Shown one piece after another: positions 1 through 6,554 of a stretch of DNA of 8,884 nucleotides (positions are counted from its first letter, which is position 1; each line of letters begins with the position of its first letter). The position numbers were made by a program, and so were the translations under genes. This stretch comes from Methanotrichaceae archaeon (GTDB lineage: Archaea; Halobacteriota; Methanosarcinia; Methanotrichales; Methanotrichaceae), in NCBI GenBank assembly GCA_013329455.1, contig DUKF01000174.1, forward strand, positions 1-8,884, read 5' to 3'. The notes under the pieces were generated by a model that was given only the letters and a program-made list of their open reading frames with translations, did not search any database and was not told the DNA's origin.

Positions 1-1215
1 TACCCAGAGCTTGAAGCCCGGGCTCTCGACGGCAGCCCTCTGGGCGGTGCCCTTCTATTCAATCTGACAGGGAATGGCGCAAGGATTCAGAATGTCACAG
101 TTCCCGTTCCCACCACCGGCCCGAGCCACTCGGTTCTGGTCACAGGCTGTTCCTGGGCCGATCCCGCAAACCTCGGAACTCCGGGAGCTACGATCTTCGA
201 TGCAGCCAGGGAGAACGGCTTGATCTGCCTCGCCATCCTCCAGCGGGGCGACTCGATCAGCATGGTCCTGGAGCAGGACGGGATCCTTTTATTCGACGAC
301 AACTCCCTCTGGGGAGCTGAACCCCTATTTGGCTCAAGGGCGCTCCTTCCCTCTGACCTCGCCGATCTGTTCCAAATCTGGAGGAACCGCTTTCCCCTCT
401 ACAATCAGGATAGAGGCGTTCCCGGGTACGTCGGATACAACGCCTGGGGGCTGGACGCGGCCGCTGATATCGTCGAGAATATGGAATCTCGCCCCTTCCT
501 ATTGATGTTGAACGTCGGGGCCGTCGACAGCGCTGGCCACAATCTGGGCCCTGAGGGATACGTCGGGACGATCTCGGGCCTCGATGTCCCCTTGGGAAGG
601 TTGATCGAAGTCTGCGAGGCCAACGGAGTTCTTCTTTTGATCACTGCCGACCACGGCATGTCATTTACCTCCGACCGAGGCAAAGGCGGTCACTCCTCCT
701 CAAAGTACAGCTCCGGGATGGAGTCTGTCAGGGTCCCCGCGGTCTTCATCGGGCCTGGCGTCGATGACCTCGTATTGACGGGAAACTGGTCGGAGGTGGA
801 TCTCGTTTCCACCCTTCTGGATCTCCTCGGTTTGAGCCCGGCCCTGCCTCTATCCGAGGGCCAGGTCATTCCGGTCTCAAGTTGCTGCGATCTGGAGGTC
901 GATGTTGGGACGGTGAGTGATGTCGAGATTCGCAAGAGTGGTGATCTGGTTGCCCGGGCCACCGGAGATTCCCGATACATCTTCAGGAACCTGGACCGCG
1001 GTTCATACTCCGTGGAATCGGGCGAAAGGGAAGCTTTCGTATACCTTTGGGGTGACCAGTTCCTAGATCTGGCCAGCGGGTCCGCTCGAAGTTCGAAAGA
1101 GATCTTGCCGTCGATCTTCGACTGGCAGAACCGGAAATTCGTCGCCGCGATCATGATCCTGGTGATAAATGTCATCGGAGCAGTCCTTATCTTCAGGATA
1201 ATCAGGAGAGGATGA
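1..1215 (+). CDS. Alkaline-phosphatase-superfamily hydrolase, membrane-anchored (5' partial)
   Basis: The frame is open from the first base, so the N-terminus lies outside the window; 404 residues are visible. Residues 38-49 (a PTTGPSHS...TG pattern) look like the Thr nucleophile region of the alkaline phosphatase / phosphodiesterase / sulfatase metalloenzyme superfamily. Later metal-ligand motifs are D176-SAGH180, ADHG (D217, H218) and GGH231. VPAVFIGPG and a DLVSTLLDLLGL helix are also typical of this fold. A small beta-rich domain follows (about residues 297-350), and then a single transmembrane helix (about 380-397) ending in basic IIRRG. This suggests a catalytic domain outside the cell, held by a C-terminal anchor. 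The substrate (phosphate mono- or diester, nucleotide, sulfate ester) cannot be told from the sequence. The superfamily call is firm and the specific activity is unknown. A TTG at 220 is only an internal in-frame start candidate, because conserved motifs lie upstream of it. Confidence 0.8.
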   Translation, partial: YPELEARALDGSPLGGALLFNLTGNGARIQNVTVPVPTTGPSHSVLVTGCSWADPANLGTPGATIFDAARENGLICLAILQRGDSISMVLEQDGILLFDDNSLWGAEPLFGSRALLPSDLADLFQIWRNRFPLYNQDRGVPGYVGYNAWGLDAAADIVENMESRPFLLMLNVGAVDSAGHNLGPEGYVGTISGLDVPLGRLIEVCEANGVLLLITADHGMSFTSDRGKGGHSSSKYSSGMESVRVPAVFIGPGVDDLVLTGNWSEVDLVSTLLDLLGLSPALPLSEGQVIPVSSCCDLEVDVGTVSDVEIRKSGDLVARATGDSRYIFRNLDRGSYSVESGEREAFVYLWGDQFLDLASGSARSSKEILPSIFDWQNRKFVAAIMILVINVIGAVLIFRIIRRG

Positions 1216-1271
1216 TGATCCAGATCACGGGCTTCGTCGCAGAAATTCTGAAATAATCTTTTTTCTGATCT

Positions 1272-1294
1272 GAAGAGCTTGTCTTCGGCTTTTT
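1272..1294 (+). terminator. Hairpin plus T-tract after the phosphatase-like gene
   Basis: GAAGA (1272-1276) and TCTTC (1282-1286) form a perfect 5-bp stem with a GCTTG loop. A T5 run (1290-1294) follows, and a T6 run (1259-1264) lies just before. Archaeal termination mainly uses T-tracts, so either run could end the upstream transcript. It lies about 57 bases past the stop codon and about 65 bases before the thiC TATA box, as expected for separate transcription units. Confidence 0.45.
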
Positions 1295-1357
1295 CCGCCA
1301 AATCACAGAAACTAATCGGACAACTTTACATCAAATCAAACCGACTTTTTGACCAAC

Positions 1358-1365
1358 TTTAAATA
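1358..1365 (+). promoter_or_regulatory. thiC TATA box (TTTAAATA)
   Basis: TTTAAATA is centred about 38 bases before the thiC ATG. With the usual archaeal spacing of about 25-27 bases, transcription would begin near 1386-1390, giving a leader of only 10-14 bases. Short direct repeats flank the box (GACTTTTT at 1343-1350 and 1367-1374; an ACTTTA-containing block at 1318-1328 and 1351-1361). No TPP-riboswitch-like leader fits in this space. Confidence 0.55.
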
Positions 1366-1386
1366 GGACTTTTTCTGGACAAATTA

Positions 1387-1394
1387 GAGGTGAT
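1387..1394 (+). promoter_or_regulatory. thiC ribosome-binding site (GAGGTGAT)
   Basis: GAGGTGAT is an excellent match to the archaeal anti-Shine-Dalgarno sequence. It ends 5 bases before the ATG at 1400, which fixes the thiC start. It sits at the predicted transcript 5' end, so a slightly downstream start site would trim it. Confidence 0.75.
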
Positions 1395-1399
1395 GATTC

Positions 1400-2683
1400 A
1401 TGGGACTTATCGAAGAAGCCAAAGCCGGAAAGATCACTCCTGAGATGGAGATCGTGGCGAAAGACGAGGGCAAGACCCCCGAGTTCATAAGGCGGGGGAT
1501 AGCAAACGGCAAGATCGTGATCCCGGTCAGCCCTTATCGCGAGACAAAGCAGATGGGGATCGGAAAGGGCCTTCGGACCAAAGTGAACGCCACCGTCGGG
1601 ACGAGCAGCGATATCGTCGACGTCGAGATGGAGATCATGAAAGCGAAGGTCGCCGAGGAGGCGGGTGCCGACACTCTTATGGAGCTGTCCACCGGTGGCG
1701 ACTTCTTCGATATCAGAAAGAGGGTTGTCGAGAACACGAGCCTTTCCGTCGGGAGCGTTCCTCTCTACCAGGCCTTCATCGAGGCGATAAGGAAGTACGG
1801 CGTTGGCGTTGATATGACCGAGGACGACCTCTTCAGGATCACAGAAGAGCAGGCGAAGCTCGGAACCAACTTCATGGCGATCCACACCGGGATCAACAGG
1901 ATCTGCATCGATAGGATCAAGCGACAGGGCGGGCGATACGGCGGCCTCTGCAGCCGAGGTGGGGCCTTCATGGTGGCCTGGATGCTCCACAACGACAAGG
2001 AAAACCCCCTCTACAGTGAGTTCGATTATCTCTTGGAGATCTTAAAAGAGCACGAGGTCACCCTCAGCATGGGAAACGGCATGAGGGCAGGCGCCGTCCA
2101 CGATGCCACCGACCGAGCCCAGATCCAGGAGCTGATAATCAACAGCGAGCTTGCTGACAAGGCTCACGACTTCGGGGTCCAGACGATCGTCGAGGGGCCG
2201 GGCCACATCCCCATAGACGAGATCGAGGCGAACGTCAAGGTGATGAAGAGGCTTTCAGGCGAGAGGCCCTTCTACATGCTCGGGCCCCTGGTCACCGACA
2301 TCGCCCCGGGGTACGACCACATGGTGGCGGCGATAGGAGCGAGTCTCTCCAGCGCTTACGGAGCCGACTTCATCTGCTACGTGACTCCTGCAGAGCATCT
2401 CGCCCTTCCCAACGTCGAGGACGTAAGAGAGGGTGTCATGGCCTCCAGGATCGCTGCCCACGTCGGCGACATGATCAAGAACGGGACAAGAGACCAGGAT
2501 CTCGCCATGGGCAGGGCCCGACGCGACATGTTGTGGGATGAGCAGTTCGACCTCGCTATCGATCCAGAAACGGCGGTGAAGATAAGGTCGGAGAGGGCAC
2601 CGACCGACAGCAAGGTCTGCACCATGTGTGGAGACTTCTGCGCCCACAAAATAGTAGCGGAGAATATAGATCTCCGCAAGTGA
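1400..2683 (+). CDS. thiC: Phosphomethylpyrimidine synthase ThiC
   Basis: This radical-SAM enzyme converts aminoimidazole ribotide to hydroxymethylpyrimidine phosphate, the pyrimidine half of thiamine. The 427-residue length fits the short clostridial/archaeal form, which lacks the N-terminal extension of the E. coli enzyme. Family signatures are SRGGAF (185-190), VEGPGHIP (264-271), the MLGPLVTDIAPGYDH block (293-307), TPAEHLALP (329-337) and the C-terminal Fe-S motif. H269 and H333 are the expected active-site metal ligands; their spacing of 64 matches what I recall for bacterial ThiC. The cluster cysteines are C407, C410 and C414, i.e. CX2CX3C rather than the CX2CX4C of the long form. It has its own promoter and a strong ribosome-binding site, no other thi gene lies beside it, and the convergent neighbour's stop is 3 bases away. 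Methanogens often carry more than one thiC copy, and which copy this is cannot be said. Confidence 0.96.
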   Translation: MGLIEEAKAGKITPEMEIVAKDEGKTPEFIRRGIANGKIVIPVSPYRETKQMGIGKGLRTKVNATVGTSSDIVDVEMEIMKAKVAEEAGADTLMELSTGGDFFDIRKRVVENTSLSVGSVPLYQAFIEAIRKYGVGVDMTEDDLFRITEEQAKLGTNFMAIHTGINRICIDRIKRQGGRYGGLCSRGGAFMVAWMLHNDKENPLYSEFDYLLEILKEHEVTLSMGNGMRAGAVHDATDRAQIQELIINSELADKAHDFGVQTIVEGPGHIPIDEIEANVKVMKRLSGERPFYMLGPLVTDIAPGYDHMVAAIGASLSSAYGADFICYVTPAEHLALPNVEDVREGVMASRIAAHVGDMIKNGTRDQDLAMGRARRDMLWDEQFDLAIDPETAVKIRSERAPTDSKVCTMCGDFCAHKIVAENIDLRK

Positions 2684-2692
2684 AGCTCACTT
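2678..2692. terminator. Palindrome spanning two convergent stop codons
   Basis: AAGTGA (2678-2683) and TCACTT (2687-2692) are perfect inverted repeats around a 3-base AGC spacer. Each arm is the Lys codon plus TGA stop of one of the two convergent genes (thiC and the secreted SCP-2-like gene), so both transcripts would end in the same hairpin. No T-tract follows on either strand. A terminator role is a guess; the symmetry may simply reflect both genes ending in Lys-stop. Confidence 0.3.
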
Positions 2693-3151
2693 TCCAATCA
2701 AGTTGGCGAAGAAACTGAGGGCCGGGGTGCTGGAGAGTGCCGCGTTCACCTTCAACTTCGCTGTGAAGGTCGTACCCCTGATGGAGATCTCGCCCTGTTT
2801 TTGGGCCTGCTGGAAGGCTTCGACAGGGTCATCTGACTCGTAGACTTTGGCGACCGCCTCCTCTTCGGCCTCCACCACGATCGTCGGGTCTTCGATCTCC
2901 CCGTCGATCGTCTTCACGATCACGGCGTTCTTCGTCTCAATGCCAGCCTGGAGGGTCGTCCCATTCGCTCTGGAGATGTTTACCTGGATTCTCTCGTCTC
3001 CAAGAAGTGTTTTTACAATCCCCGGCGCGTTTTCCACTCCCGAATTATAGGTGTCCACACCGTGTTGAATGTCGTCAAAGGTGATGGCGGATCCTGGAGC
3101 TGAAGCTATGAACGCCAGCGCCAGCAAGAGGGCAAAAATGAACGGTCTCAT
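2687..3151 (-). CDS. Small secreted protein, SCP-2-like domain
   Basis: The gene encodes 154 residues. Residues 1-22 (MRPF, then a hydrophobic stretch ending APGSA) form a typical signal peptide, so the protein is exported; no Cys follows the site, so it is not a lipoprotein. The mature part (about 52-136) shows the order of an SCP-2 / sterol-carrier domain: a strand with IQVNIS, a DPTIVVEAEEEAVAKVY segment, the DDPVEAFQQAQKQGEISIRG element and a final LKV strand. SCP-2 domains bind lipids or hydrophobic ligands, and an exported one could shuttle lipid or bind cell-envelope material. This fold call is recognition by eye and should be treated as a hypothesis. The ATG has an AGAGGA ribosome-binding site (3154-3159) only 2 bases away. 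It faces thiC tail to tail and is divergent from the DUF373 gene. Confidence 0.75.
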   Translation of the reverse strand: MRPFIFALLLALAFIASAPGSAITFDDIQHGVDTYNSGVENAPGIVKTLLGDERIQVNISRANGTTLQAGIETKNAVIVKTIDGEIEDPTIVVEAEEEAVAKVYESDDPVEAFQQAQKQGEISIRGTTFTAKLKVNAALSSTPALSFFANLIGK

Positions 3152-3174
3152 AGTCCTCTTTTAAGAACTTTATG

Positions 3175-3182
3175 ATAAATAA
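3175..3182 (-). promoter_or_regulatory. Possible TATA box for the secreted SCP-2-like gene
   Basis: On the minus strand this reads TTATTTAT, centred about 27 bases before the ATG. Transcription from it would start at or just before the start codon, giving a nearly leaderless message and making the AGAGGA motif irrelevant. A further A+T-rich patch at 3198-3206 could serve instead. Confidence 0.3.
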
Positions 3183-3336
3183 CTTTTGTCAATCAGAATT
3201 ATTTTTGTTGAGTTCTGAATGAACCAGTGATGAAGAGAACCTCGAACTTGGTTTACTTCGTATCTCCTTTCAGTTATTCAAATCATCTATCGTCCCTTTG
3301 GATCCTCTAGTTGATTTTCCCTCCGGTTCGGCGAAT

Positions 3337-3345
3337 CTTTAAGTA
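3337..3345 (+). promoter_or_regulatory. TATA box of the DUF373 gene (leaderless start)
   Basis: CTTTAAGTA is centred about 30 bases before the ATG at 3372, so transcription should begin within a few bases of the start codon. The bases just before the ATG (ATTCCCAGT) contain no Shine-Dalgarno sequence, which agrees with a leaderless mRNA, common in archaea. Confidence 0.5.
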
Positions 3346-3371
3346 CGTTCTTCACCGATAGTATTCCCAGT

Positions 3372-4457
3372 ATGGACATCCTGGTGCTCTGCATAGACAG
3401 AGACGACGACCTGGGCCGCAAGGCCAGAATCGAGAGTCCCGTCGTCGGGAGGGCTGCCAACGTCGAGGCGACCCTCAAGCTGGGCCTCGCAGATCCCGAG
3501 GACTCTGACGTGAACACCATCCTCGGCGGGATCAAGGTTTACGACAATCTGGTCTCTCAGGGCAAGGCCGCCGAGATCGCCTCGGTGGCGGGAGACTCCA
3601 ACGTAGGCCTCGTATCCGACGGGAAGATCGCTCACCAGATCGACGCCCTTATCGAGAGGTTTCGGCCGCATAGTGTGGTGGTGGTGTCCGACGGGGCCGA
3701 GGACGAGGCGATCCTGCCCATAATCCAGTCCAGGGTCAAGGTCGACGGCGTAAAAAGGGTTCTCGTAAAGCAGAGCCACAACCTGGAGAGCACTTATTAT
3801 CTCCTCAAACAGGTCTTCAGGGACCCGAAGATCAGCCACACCTTCTTCATCCCCATCGGCCTTGCCCTTCTCATATACTCGACCTTCAGCTTTTTGGGAC
3901 GGTCTGAGCTTGCGGTGATCGCCATCCTCGCCGCTGTCGGCGTCTACCTACTCTTCAGGGGTCTGGGCCTTGACGACTTCATCGACAGCACCAAGCAGAC
4001 CTTCAAGGGCAACCTTTACCGGGGTAAGGTGGCCTTCGTCACCTACGTTCTTGCAGCGGTCCTGGTTCTGATCGCCACGATCCAGGGGTCTGCCGAGTTT
4101 TGGGACTACTACACCGGCGACATTTGGTACGGCTACCTAGTCCTCCTGATGGTCTTCGTCAACTACAGCGTTTGGTGGTACGTGGCCGCGGGAATATGCA
4201 TAAACCTCGGCAAGATCCTGGACATTTACATAGAGGGTGTAGGGGACGAGAGAGCCTACTCGTACCCCTTCTTCATCTTCGCAACGGGCCTCATATTCTG
4301 GAGCGCCAGCGTCTTCATTTTGGTCAACAGCGCTGGTATGGCCTTCCCCCTGATCTCGGACCAGAGCACCGAGTACCTGGCGGCCTCGGCGGTTCTGGCG
4401 ATCCTGATCACGCTCATCGGGGTGAAGATCTCCCAGAAGATGGTGAGCAGAAGATGA
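3372..4457 (+). CDS. DUF373 family archaeal membrane protein
   Basis: The protein has 361 residues. The N-terminal half (1-150) is soluble and alpha/beta. It starts with a strand and acidic cluster (VLCIDRDDD, 4-13), then GRAANVEAT (26-34), a glycine-rich ILGGIKVYDNL (50-60), a strand with VVVVSDGAEDE (102-112), and VLVKQSHNLESTYYLLKQ (130-147). The C-terminal half has about six hydrophobic segments (near 156-174, 179-197, 219-238, 251-274, 299-319 and 335-352). This is the DUF373 architecture (known almost only from archaea), whose function is not established. The clustered Asp/Glu residues suggest a metal- or nucleotide-binding cytoplasmic domain on a membrane scaffold, which is inference. 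Its stop overlaps the best-supported ATG of the following FwdC-like gene (ATGA at 4454-4457), so the two are probably translated from one message. Confidence 0.85.
   Translation: MDILVLCIDRDDDLGRKARIESPVVGRAANVEATLKLGLADPEDSDVNTILGGIKVYDNLVSQGKAAEIASVAGDSNVGLVSDGKIAHQIDALIERFRPHSVVVVSDGAEDEAILPIIQSRVKVDGVKRVLVKQSHNLESTYYLLKQVFRDPKISHTFFIPIGLALLIYSTFSFLGRSELAVIAILAAVGVYLLFRGLGLDDFIDSTKQTFKGNLYRGKVAFVTYVLAAVLVLIATIQGSAEFWDYYTGDIWYGYLVLLMVFVNYSVWWYVAAGICINLGKILDIYIEGVGDERAYSYPFFIFATGLIFWSASVFILVNSAGMAFPLISDQSTEYLAASAVLAILITLIGVKISQKMVSRR
4442..4446 (+). promoter_or_regulatory. Ribosome-binding site GGTGA before the ATG at 4454
   Basis: GGTGA lies in the last codons of the DUF373 gene, 7 bases before an ATG (4454-4456) that overlaps the DUF373 TGA. 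It is the best-placed start signal for the downstream gene, yet the frame it opens closes after 10 codons. This is the main argument that the FwdC-like gene is frameshifted near its start. Confidence 0.5.
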
Positions 4458-4486
4458 CGATGATGTCCATGGGGATGTTTTTCTGA
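4454..4486 (+). other. Ten-codon leader frame ending in T5-C-TGA: frameshift point
   Basis: From the ATG at 4454 the frame reads MTMMSMGMFF and then TGA (4484-4486). The last sense codons are TTT TTC, part of a T5 run at 4478-4482, directly before the TGA. The -1 frame continues without a break as LIEIDANGES into the FwdC-like protein. One more T in the run, or a -1 slip on G-TTT-TTC, would join the two frames. Which of sequencing error, mutation or programmed recoding applies cannot be decided here. Confidence 0.5.
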
Positions 4487-5373
4487 TCGAGATCGATGCA
4501 AACGGCGAAAGCTGCCTTTGCGACTTCACCTTTGACTTCTACTGGCAGCACGAGGGGTCTCGCCTTGATCCCGACGAGGTCGTCTCAGGCTCTCTGACTT
4601 GCCGAGATCTGGTGGAGACCCTGAAGCGGGGCGAGACCGTCAGGATTCGGGGCGACGTCGGCGGTCGTCTTGGGTCCAGTATCGGGGTGGATCTTGCCAG
4701 CTTCGGCGGAACCGGCGGTCCCATTGAACTGACAGGGCCGGTGATCGTCGACGGGGACGTCGGGCCCCGGATGGGGATCAGCATGCTTCGAGGCTCGATT
4801 TACGTCAGCGGGAGTGTTGCCTCCCCGCTTGGAAACGTGATCGAGGTCGAGTCGGACAGGACCGGCTACCAAAAGTACGTCTCCGTGACCGAGGTTCTGG
4901 AACAGGGCGGCCAGGTCCTCTCGCCCAACCTTTTGGACGAGGGGGTGCTCGTCCTGAGGGACGGGCTTCTCAGGGAGACCCTGGCGGCGAGGAATAAAGC
5001 GGAGAAGGTCCTGAGAGTTGAGGGAGACGCCGGGATGAGCGCGGGGATACTGATGAAGTCAGGCCTGCTGGAGATAAGGGGCGATGCTGGCAGGAACACC
5101 GGCGTCCTGATGAGAGGCGGAAGGCTCATCGTTCGCGGAAAGTGCGACGACTTCACGGCGGCGGAGATGAGGGGTGGGGAGATCTTCGTTGCGGGCGACG
5201 CCGGCGGTTACATCTGTGCCAAGATGAGAGGCGGCGCCGTCTACGCTCCTAAAGGAAAGCCGATCCCTCCGGCGAGGGTGCAGGTTCTGAAGGGCGATGA
5301 AGCCGGCCTCGTCTCAAGGGTTCTGGGCGTAAACTCCTTCCAGGCCATGATGTACAAGAAGTTCGGCCTGTGA
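4483..5373 (+). CDS. FwdC/GXGXG-type beta-helix protein (start disrupted)
   Basis: The protein carries the right-handed beta-helix shared by subunit C of formylmethanofuran dehydrogenase and the C-terminal domain of glutamate synthase. The glycine repeats include GDVGGRLGSSIG (nt 4654-4689), GDVGPRMGISMLRG (4756-4797), GDAGMSAGILMKSG (5026-5067), GDAGRNTGVLMRGG (5083-5124) and GDAGGYICAKMRGG (5197-5238). Paralogues in methanogens are often annotated as FwdC-like or 'tributyrin esterase'. No other fwd/fmd genes lie beside it, so a structural or assembly role outside the main enzyme is possible; function is unknown. The first standard start in frame is GTG at 4612, but it has no ribosome-binding site. 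The 42 codons before it, back to 4486, keep the strong G/C third-position bias of real coding sequence and give a protein-like N-terminus. The start given here (CTG at 4483) is only the upstream limit of the frame. The true start is probably the ATG at 4454 if the T run is really one base longer. The conservative coding region is 4612-5373 (253 residues). Confidence 0.8.
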   Translation: MIEIDANGESCLCDFTFDFYWQHEGSRLDPDEVVSGSLTCRDLVETLKRGETVRIRGDVGGRLGSSIGVDLASFGGTGGPIELTGPVIVDGDVGPRMGISMLRGSIYVSGSVASPLGNVIEVESDRTGYQKYVSVTEVLEQGGQVLSPNLLDEGVLVLRDGLLRETLAARNKAEKVLRVEGDAGMSAGILMKSGLLEIRGDAGRNTGVLMRGGRLIVRGKCDDFTAAEMRGGEIFVAGDAGGYICAKMRGGAVYAPKGKPIPPARVQVLKGDEAGLVSRVLGVNSFQAMMYKKFGL

Positions 5374-5396
5374 TCCTGAACTGAAACTCCTGACAA

Positions 5397-5417
5397 TTTT
5401 TAACTCAATCAGAAAAA
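5397..5417. terminator. Opposed T-tracts between convergent genes
   Basis: The 59-base gap between the FwdC-like and tubulin-like genes holds a T5 run on the plus strand (5397-5401) and A5 (5413-5417), which is T5 for minus-strand transcripts. CTCAA (5404-5408) and TTGAG (5422-5426) could form a weak stem around the second tract. T-tracts are the main archaeal termination signal, so this is a likely two-way terminator. Confidence 0.45.
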
Positions 5418-5432
5418 CGTCTTGAGAAGATA

Positions 5433-6536
5433 TCAGTAGATCTCCTCAAGGTCCTCGATGTAGGCGAAAGCGTCATCGAGCTGCTTTTTGGCCCTGGTCT
5501 TCCTGCCCTTCTCGTCCTGGATAGCCTGGGCAGCCTGGGCGTAGAGCATCTCCAGGTCAGGGACCTGGCCCAGGGTGAAGACCGAGAGGATCTTCGGCTT
5601 GCCCTTCTTTATGATGATCCCCTTGAAGACCTGGCCGATCTTAGTCGAGAGCTTCTCGACGGATTTTGTAATTTCGTCGACGTCTAGAGACTCTCTAGAC
5701 CCCTGGATGATTATCATCGCCCTTGCAGCGTCCTCGTATACGTTGGCGGGGTAAAGTAGCCCTCCGGGCTTGATGCTTCCTTCGATGGCCGATGTGAGCG
5801 ATGTCGTCTTCTTATCCGACTCGTAGAAGCCGAGAGTTCCCATCCCAAGGCCACCTCGCATCACAGTCTTGAAATCGCCAAGGTCGGTCACCGAGAGCAT
5901 CTCGCTGTCCAGGGACTCGATGAGGAACAAGATCCGCTCTGCCACCATATCGTTGATCTTATCGTAGGCGGTCTTTATGTCGCCGCTAAGCCTCTTTAGG
6001 TATTGGTTGTCCACCAGGATTATGCCGTCGGACTCGACCTCCATGATGTCCCTCATGCTGAAGGCCGCGTTCTGGAGGTATATCGACCCCTCCTCCCTGA
6101 AGGGTAGGACCATGACAGCGATCACGGTGATGTTCTTGTACCGCTCCCTCAGCTCGTGGATTATCAGCGGCGTGAAGGAAGATCCAGTCCCGCCGGAGGC
6201 CGAGGTCATAACGAAGGCAATGTCGAAGTCTCCCCTCCTCTCGATCTCCTCCATGATCATGTCCCGGTTGTCCCAGAAACCCTGTTTTCCTATGCTCCGA
6301 TTTGCTCCGACCCCGTGAAGGTTGGGGACGTGAAACCTGTCCTTGGCGGAGGTGAACTTCAGCTCCTTGAGGTCGTTGACGGCGGTGTTGATCGCCAGGG
6401 TCTCAACCCTGCTTGGAAACTTCTGTCTTGAATAATATTTTGAGAGCTTGGAAGATCCGCCGAAGGACTCCTTGTTGACCGCGTCGAGTATCCTGTTCCC
6501 ACATTGGCCGATCCCCAGCATTAATACGTTCAACAT
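5433..6536 (-). CDS. Tubulin/FtsZ-family GTPase (CetZ-like or divergent group)
   Basis: The gene encodes 367 residues from the chosen ATG. The N-terminal P-loop-like strand VLMLGIGQCGNRI (4-16) resembles the GQCGN start of tubulins as much as FtsZ. The GTP signature is TSASGGTGSSF (111-121). The T7 catalytic loop reads VTDLGDFKTVM (216-226); D218 and D221 match the Asp residues of the FtsZ loop that complete the neighbour's GTPase site. The FtsZ Asn at the loop start is Val here. A second domain follows, ending in an acidic, partly charged helix (about 340-367). The last residues do not look like the FtsZ C-terminal peptide that binds FtsA or SepF. It should polymerise with GTP; a cell-shape role (as for CetZ) or a filament-specific role is inference. 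ATG 6536 is preferred over TTG 6566 because a TATA box lies between them and the alignment with family N-termini fits. Confidence 0.87.
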   Translation of the reverse strand: MLNVLMLGIGQCGNRILDAVNKESFGGSSKLSKYYSRQKFPSRVETLAINTAVNDLKELKFTSAKDRFHVPNLHGVGANRSIGKQGFWDNRDMIMEEIERRGDFDIAFVMTSASGGTGSSFTPLIIHELRERYKNITVIAVMVLPFREEGSIYLQNAAFSMRDIMEVESDGIILVDNQYLKRLSGDIKTAYDKINDMVAERILFLIESLDSEMLSVTDLGDFKTVMRGGLGMGTLGFYESDKKTTSLTSAIEGSIKPGGLLYPANVYEDAARAMIIIQGSRESLDVDEITKSVEKLSTKIGQVFKGIIIKKGKPKILSVFTLGQVPDLEMLYAQAAQAIQDEKGRKTRAKKQLDDAFAYIEDLEEIY

Positions 6537-6554
6537 AGATCTCAGTCCAGACGT

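Noticed and set aside
1216..1399. TPP riboswitch upstream of thiC
   Set aside because: The predicted leader is only about 10-14 bases and the rest lies upstream of the TATA box; no TPP-aptamer core was recognised.
1331..1990. A 219-codon minus-strand open frame opposite thiC (and the 690-1301 frame before it)
   Set aside because: They lie antisense to clear genes, have no domain or start signal, and owe their length to the high G+C third positions of the gene on the other strand.
4100..4486. A 128-codon plus-strand open frame overlapping the DUF373 gene
   Set aside because: Its body is an out-of-frame shadow with low-complexity Arg/Gly/His composition. Only its last ten codons matter, as the leader frame of the FwdC-like gene.
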